A DNA stretch of 7,582 nucleotides from Paratractidigestivibacter sp963649365 (GTDB lineage Bacteria > Actinomycetota > Coriobacteriia > Coriobacteriales > Atopobiaceae): NCBI GenBank assembly GCA_963649365.1, contig CAVJHQ010000103.1, positions 1-7,582 on the forward strand, given 5' to 3'. The translations under genes and the position numbers were made by a program. Positions 6,732 to 7,582 of the stretch are shown here, one piece after another (the first letter of the stretch is position 1; each line of letters opens with the position of its first letter). The notes under the pieces are model-generated. The model ran no database searches. It was not told the origin of the DNA and was given only the letters and a program-made list of their open reading frames with translations.

Positions 6732-6784
6732 AGAGGAAGAAATGTCTTTAGATAGGGGCCATTCGAACCGAGGACCCCTGGGAT

Positions 6785-6825
6785 AGGAAAGGGGCCGAGC
6801 CGCCGGCTTTCGGCAGCTCGGCCCC
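6785..6825 (-). terminator. Terminator-like hairpin between transporter and GH28
   Basis: A perfect 10-bp inverted repeat, GGGGCCGAGC at 6791-6800 and GCTCGGCCCC at 6816-6825, is extended by an inner GCCG/CGGC pair of arms. On the minus strand it is followed by TTTCCTATCC, a weak T-tract. It starts about 40 bp after the transporter stop at 6864. The stem is very stable but the poor T-tract suggests partial termination or mRNA 3'-end protection. Confidence 0.65.
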
Positions 6826-6863
6826 TCCAAGGGAAAGCAGGTAGTGCGAGAAGCAATCGGTGC

Positions 6864-7582
6864 TTACGCGGCGGCCTGGACGGAATCCTCCTGGAAGCCG
6901 ACGTTGTTGTGGCCGAAGCACTCCTCGTACTTGAAGCCGGAGAGATCCTCGCAGAGCTGCTTGACCTCGGGCTCGACGTCGGCCATGAGGCCGCCCTCCT
7001 TGACGCGCTTGACCTCGGCGCACAGGGCATCGCACTGAGCCTTGTCGATGTGGATGGTCTTGCCCAGGATGCAGGCGACGATGAAGCAGCCGGCGCAGCC
7101 GATCAGCATGAAGGCGCAGATGGAGACGGGCACAGAAGTGGGCTGCACGATGTCGGCGGAGTTACCGGAGGACTTGATGAAGCCGCAGACGCCGAGGACG
7201 AAGGCCCAGGCAGAGGTGGCGAAGGCGGAGACGATCTGGTCGACGAACTTCTGGGCGGCGGAGTAGATGCCCTCGCGGCGACGGAGCGTGATGAGCTCGT
7301 CGATGTCGGGCATGTAGTTCAGGGGGACGTCGAGCAGGTACTGGAAGCCGACGTAGAAGAACTTCCAGATGGCGAAGATGATCGGGTAGGCGATCATGGA
7401 GAGGGCCATGTCGGAGAGACCCATGATGTTGCCGGCGGCGAAGACGTTGTAGGCAACGATGCAGGCGGCGGCGCCCAGCGTGGAGACGTACCAGGGCTGG
7501 TGGAAGCCCTTCTTGGCCATCCAGGCGACCCAGACGACGGTGCAGACGATAGCGACGATCTTGCCGGGCATCTCCATGACGG
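6864..7582 (-). CDS. GPH-family sugar/uronide:cation symporter, 5' end beyond window
   Basis: The C-terminal 238 residues of a second transporter of the glycoside-pentoside-hexuronide:cation symporter family. The frame is open through the right edge, and the Met at 7577 is internal. It aligns by eye over its whole length with the second half of the transporter at 1-1463: MAKKGFHQPWY against VAKKGFRRPYM, LRRREGIYSAA against GRRREGTFSAA, QPTSV against QPASV, and a shared hydrophilic tail (MADVEPEVKQLCEDL against MEDVDPEVKRVCEEL). About five or six hydrophobic helices are visible. After the shared tail it has about 24 more residues, rich in Glu, Asn and Phe and ending VQAAA, with the stop TAA at 6866-6864. 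The adjacent GH28 suggests import of (oligo)galacturonides, but substrate cannot be read from the sequence. Confidence 0.92.
   Translation of the reverse strand, partial: VMEMPGKIVAIVCTVVWVAWMAKKGFHQPWYVSTLGAAACIVAYNVFAAGNIMGLSDMALSMIAYPIIFAIWKFFYVGFQYLLDVPLNYMPDIDELITLRRREGIYSAAQKFVDQIVSAFATSAWAFVLGVCGFIKSSGNSADIVQPTSVPVSICAFMLIGCAGCFIVACILGKTIHIDKAQCDALCAEVKRVKEGGLMADVEPEVKQLCEDLSGFKYEECFGHNNVGFQEDSVQAAA

Noticed and set aside
5307..6755. 482-codon plus-strand open frame opposite GH28
   Set aside because: Low-complexity Val/Ala/Asp/Glu-rich translation typical of an antisense shadow; GH28 motifs are unambiguous on the minus strand.
6755..6780. GGTTCGAAT on the minus strand, resembling a tRNA T-loop
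   Set aside because: The flanking bases do not form a T-stem and no acceptor or anticodon arms are present, so there is no tRNA or clear attachment-site remnant.
6720..6830. Upstream extension of GH28 to an ATG at 6830
   Set aside because: It crosses the spacer and touches the terminator hairpin, its residues look non-coding, and AAGGAG sits at the right distance from the ATG at 6719.
1..7582. CRISPR array, insertion sequence, rRNA or tRNA gene
   Set aside because: No regularly spaced repeats, transposase motifs, terminal inverted repeats or RNA gene signatures were seen on either strand.

Overview
The window is GC-rich, and every convincing gene lies on the minus strand, so transcription runs from high to low coordinates. 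It reads as a pectin (homogalacturonan) utilisation locus. In transcription order it holds: the C-terminal half of a GPH-family (sugar/uronide:cation symporter type) transporter, cut by the right edge; a GH28 polygalacturonase; a deletion-damaged alpha/beta-hydrolase esterase; a 722-residue protein joining a CE8 pectin methylesterase to a second alpha/beta-hydrolase esterase; an SGNH/GDSL esterase; and, after a terminator and a regulated-looking promoter, a second GPH transporter cut by the left edge. Strong use of C- and G-ending codons, GPH transporters and the absence of visible signal peptides suggest a GC-rich anaerobic gut-type bacterium. A member of the Coriobacteriia (Collinsella/Olsenella-like) is my guess, with low confidence and no marker gene to confirm it.

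Region by region. 7582-6864: transporter 1 C-terminal half. 6863-6720: spacer with a terminator-like hairpin and a strong Shine-Dalgarno for GH28. 6719-5124: GH28. 5123-5015: spacer with a second intrinsic terminator. 5014-4672: esterase remnant. 4672-2504 and 2507-1842: CE8-esterase fusion and SGNH esterase, joined by TAATG and ATGA overlaps, so these three are one transcription unit. 1841-1464: 378 bp without a gene, holding an 18-bp palindrome, an intrinsic terminator, a 17-bp direct repeat, and a promoter with a 12-bp LacI-type operator in its spacer. 1463-1: transporter 2.

Inferred logic. None of the enzymes with an intact N terminus shows a signal peptide, so methylated and acetylated oligogalacturonides are probably imported by the GPH transporters and processed in the cytoplasm. 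CE8 would remove methyl esters, the SGNH and alpha/beta-hydrolase domains would remove acetyl esters, and GH28 would release galacturonate. The least ordinary elements are the two-esterase fusion, the esterase gene that has lost its middle, and the pair of palindromic operator-like sites bracketing the intergenic region.
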